Source: Candidatus Nitrosopumilus sp.
GTDB taxonomy: Archaea; Thermoproteota; Nitrososphaeria; Nitrososphaerales; Nitrosopumilaceae
Assembly: GCA_025699075.1 (NCBI GenBank)
Contig: JAILWG010000001.1
Span: 345,389-409,388 of the forward strand
DNA length: 64,000 nucleotides
Direction of reading: 5' to 3'
Position numbers and translations under genes: made by a program. The notes beneath the pieces are model-generated. The model searched no databases. It saw nothing but the letters and a program-made list of their open reading frames with translations, and had not been told where the DNA came from. This document shows, in pieces, positions 62,057-64,000 of this stretch (the first letter of the stretch is position 1; the number at the start of each line of letters is the position of its first letter).

Positions 62057-62131
62057 ATGTCTGAAAACCAAAATGAGTGGTGGATAGGATTACCAAAAGA
62101 GCTTCAAAAAGACATAGAGTTAGAAGAATAA
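62057..62131 (+). CDS. Candidate small protein, 24 aa
   Basis: ATG 62057 opens a 24-residue acidic frame with WWIGLPKELQKD. It may be a real micropeptide, as it ends 4 bp before the stop of the opposite kinase gene and starts after a spacer, but the evidence is thin. Confidence 0.3.
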   Translation: MSENQNEWWIGLPKELQKDIELEE

Positions 62132-62135
62132 AGAA

Positions 62136-63257
62136 CTAGAAAGGTAAGGTAATTGTAAAGGTAGTAGGCTTGTTGCTTACTGAAATTGTGCCACCGTGTT
62201 GTTCAACAATACTTTTACAGATAACCAACCCCAAGCCAGTTCCAGTAGTTTTAGTTGTAAACATAGGTTCAAAGATTTTATCCAAATTCTCATCAGCAAT
62301 ACCAGGGCCAGAATCTTTGATTTGGATAATGAGAAATTTAGAATCAGAAGTAGCTTCAACATTAATTTCCCCACCACCGTCTAACGCTTGAACAGAATTA
62401 TTGAGCATGTTAGATAAGACACCCTCTATTTTTCTAGGATCACAGTTAATTGAAAAGTCATTTTCAGGCAGATTTATTGTAATACCATATGAAAATTTAA
62501 CATGATTCATAGCAAGTTTAAGTATATTCAAAAATGAACTAGGAGTCTTTTTAATTTCAGTAGTTCTTGCAAAATCTAAAACATCTTCTATAATTCTACC
62601 CATATCAAAAATGGAATTTTGTAATCTAAGCCATTTTTCTTTGTCTTTAGAATCCAGTTTTGAAAGAATCTGAGGAGTTAGTATTTCAGCATAAGTATGC
62701 ATTATAGTTAATGGATTTTTTAAATCATGTGCAACTCTACTTGCCATAGTTCCAATAGTTGCCAATCTTTCAGATTTTACCAATTCATTACTTTTACTTT
62801 CAACTATAGACATTAGATTTTCATTTTGTTTAAGCAATTTTTTCTCCATCTCCAAAAGCTTTGCTTGTATAATTTTTTCTTTTGAAATATCTGTTCTAAT
62901 GGCAACAAAGTTTTGGATGTTTTTTTCAGAATCAAAAACAGGAACAATGGTAGATTTTAACCAATAGTATGAACCATCTTTTGCGCGATTCTTTATTTCA
63001 CCCTCCCAAATATTTCCAGAAGATATTGTATCCCACATGTTTTTAAAAAATTCATCAGAATGTTCATCGGATTTTAAAATCCGATGATTTTGGCCTATTA
63101 ATTCATCTTCAGAGTATTTTGATAATTCACAGAATTTTTTATTTGCATATACAATAATTCCTGTAGAATCAGTTACTGCTACAATAGAATGGTCAGAGAA
63201 AATATCATCAAAATTTGAAATGTTTAGATTCGCTTTTTCAAAAGATGAAATACCCAT
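62136..63257 (-). CDS. PAS-domain sensor histidine kinase
   Basis: A 373-residue soluble kinase. Residues 15-128 form a PAS/PAC sensor (ITVYANKKFCELSKYSEDELIGQNHR-type segment, then ISSGNIWEGEIKNRAKDGSYYW). A coiled coil leads to HisKA, with H177 in RVAHDLKNPLT. The HATPase domain has NNSVQALDGGG, IKDSGPGIAD and TGTGLGLVIC. No membrane helix. It probably senses an internal signal such as redox state; no partner regulator is adjacent. Confidence 0.92.
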   Translation of the reverse strand: MGISSFEKANLNISNFDDIFSDHSIVAVTDSTGIIVYANKKFCELSKYSEDELIGQNHRILKSDEHSDEFFKNMWDTISSGNIWEGEIKNRAKDGSYYWLKSTIVPVFDSEKNIQNFVAIRTDISKEKIIQAKLLEMEKKLLKQNENLMSIVESKSNELVKSERLATIGTMASRVAHDLKNPLTIMHTYAEILTPQILSKLDSKDKEKWLRLQNSIFDMGRIIEDVLDFARTTEIKKTPSSFLNILKLAMNHVKFSYGITINLPENDFSINCDPRKIEGVLSNMLNNSVQALDGGGEINVEATSDSKFLIIQIKDSGPGIADENLDKIFEPMFTTKTTGTGLGLVICKSIVEQHGGTISVSNKPTTFTITLPF

Positions 63258-63408
63258 TGTTATTCTAGATAGATTATTTGATATAATACAAGCGATTGTA
63301 TGTAATTTTCAATAACAGAGTAAATAGTCGTGTATAGTTTTCACTAGGTAATTTCAAATAATTAAAAAATCCAGCTACCGCTAGAAAAAATAATTATCAA
63401 ATTAAAAA

Positions 63409-63428
63409 TGCATAGCTAACGCTATGTA
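63409..63428 (-). terminator. Hairpin with T-rich tail downstream of the rRNA gene
   Basis: CATAGC-TAAC-GCTATG (63411-63426, extended by a G-T and a T-A pair) forms a stem. In the minus direction, in which the 23S gene is read, it is followed by TTTTTAATTTG and ATTATTTTTT (down to about 63385). It is a good candidate for the rRNA operon terminator. Confidence 0.55.
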
Positions 63429-63514
63429 TGATTAAAAATGAAATCATCGTACAAGTCGTGTATATGTATAATCCACTTGATGATATGAATATGATCATCG
63501 CGCATAGTCTCTAT

Positions 63515-64000
<486 letters not shown>

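Overview
The window is AT-rich archaeal DNA that looks like an ammonia-oxidising thaumarchaeon of the Nitrosopumilus type. Supporting signs are several TFB paralogs, B-family DNA polymerase, archaeal triosephosphate isomerase, an archaeal Nre repair protein, a Hef-like helicase, methylmalonyl-CoA epimerase/mutase genes (as used in the thaumarchaeal hydroxypropionate/hydroxybutyrate cycle), class III PHA synthase, TATA boxes close to starts with many leaderless or GTG/TTG starts, and secreted proteins carrying a W-W repeat common in this group. The assignment rests on reading the sequence only; no searches were run.

Layout. 1-8.4 kb: Hef-like helicase (cut by the window edge), dCMP deaminase, PolB, SemiSWEET-like protein, TIM, pyruvate phosphate dikinase. 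8.4-23.6 kb: XRE-CBS regulator, methylmalonyl-CoA epimerase, a histidine kinase fused to a DUF4242-like domain, two ribbon-helix-helix regulators, MeaB-mutase operon, M1 aminopeptidase, TFB, B12-binding mutase subunit, KARI and a degenerate EF-Tu/SelB-like protein. 24-31.5 kb: hydrolase, MetG, AhcY, Rieske protein, NadE, CysS. 31.5-45.7 kb: the accessory region discussed below. 45.7-63.3 kb: GTPase, CoA-binding protein, BirA, secreted W-W repeat proteins including a metalloprotease, TFB, a PHA synthesis cluster, UspA, MsrA, methyltransferase, RDD protein and a PAS histidine kinase. From about 63.5 kb to the end lies the 3' part of a 23S rRNA gene on the minus strand.

The most interesting region is 31.9-44.6 kb. 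The protein encoded at 41435-42277 has a C-terminal cobalamin-binding half with both hallmarks of the CarH/LitR adenosylcobalamin photoreceptors (W-x9-EH at W128/E138/H139 and E-x-H-x-x-G with H175), joined to a non-MerR N-terminal domain. A 10-bp element, TTAGCACTAG, occurs at eight promoters here. It is usually present as two direct copies 18-19 bp apart, placed just upstream of the TATA box and in the same orientation relative to the gene. The promoters belong to the CarH-like gene itself, a CrtI-like desaturase, an SDR membrane protein, a two-gene SRPBCC operon, a divergent TFB with a damaged zinc ribbon, a W-W secreted protein, a small membrane protein, and an operon ending in a frameshifted pyrimidine-dimer glycosylase. 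A DUF1722 (YbgA) gene, NreA and a frameshifted BtuF-like corrinoid-binding gene are interspersed. I infer a B12-dependent light- or oxidative-stress-responsive regulon with its own TFB.

Three genes (8437-8611, 32007-32292, 38677-39604) are each interrupted by a single short indel in a repeat or homopolymer. They may be recent pseudogenes or sequencing errors. Small Cys-rich proteins are unusually numerous; many are too short for standard ORF cut-offs and are annotated here by hand translation.
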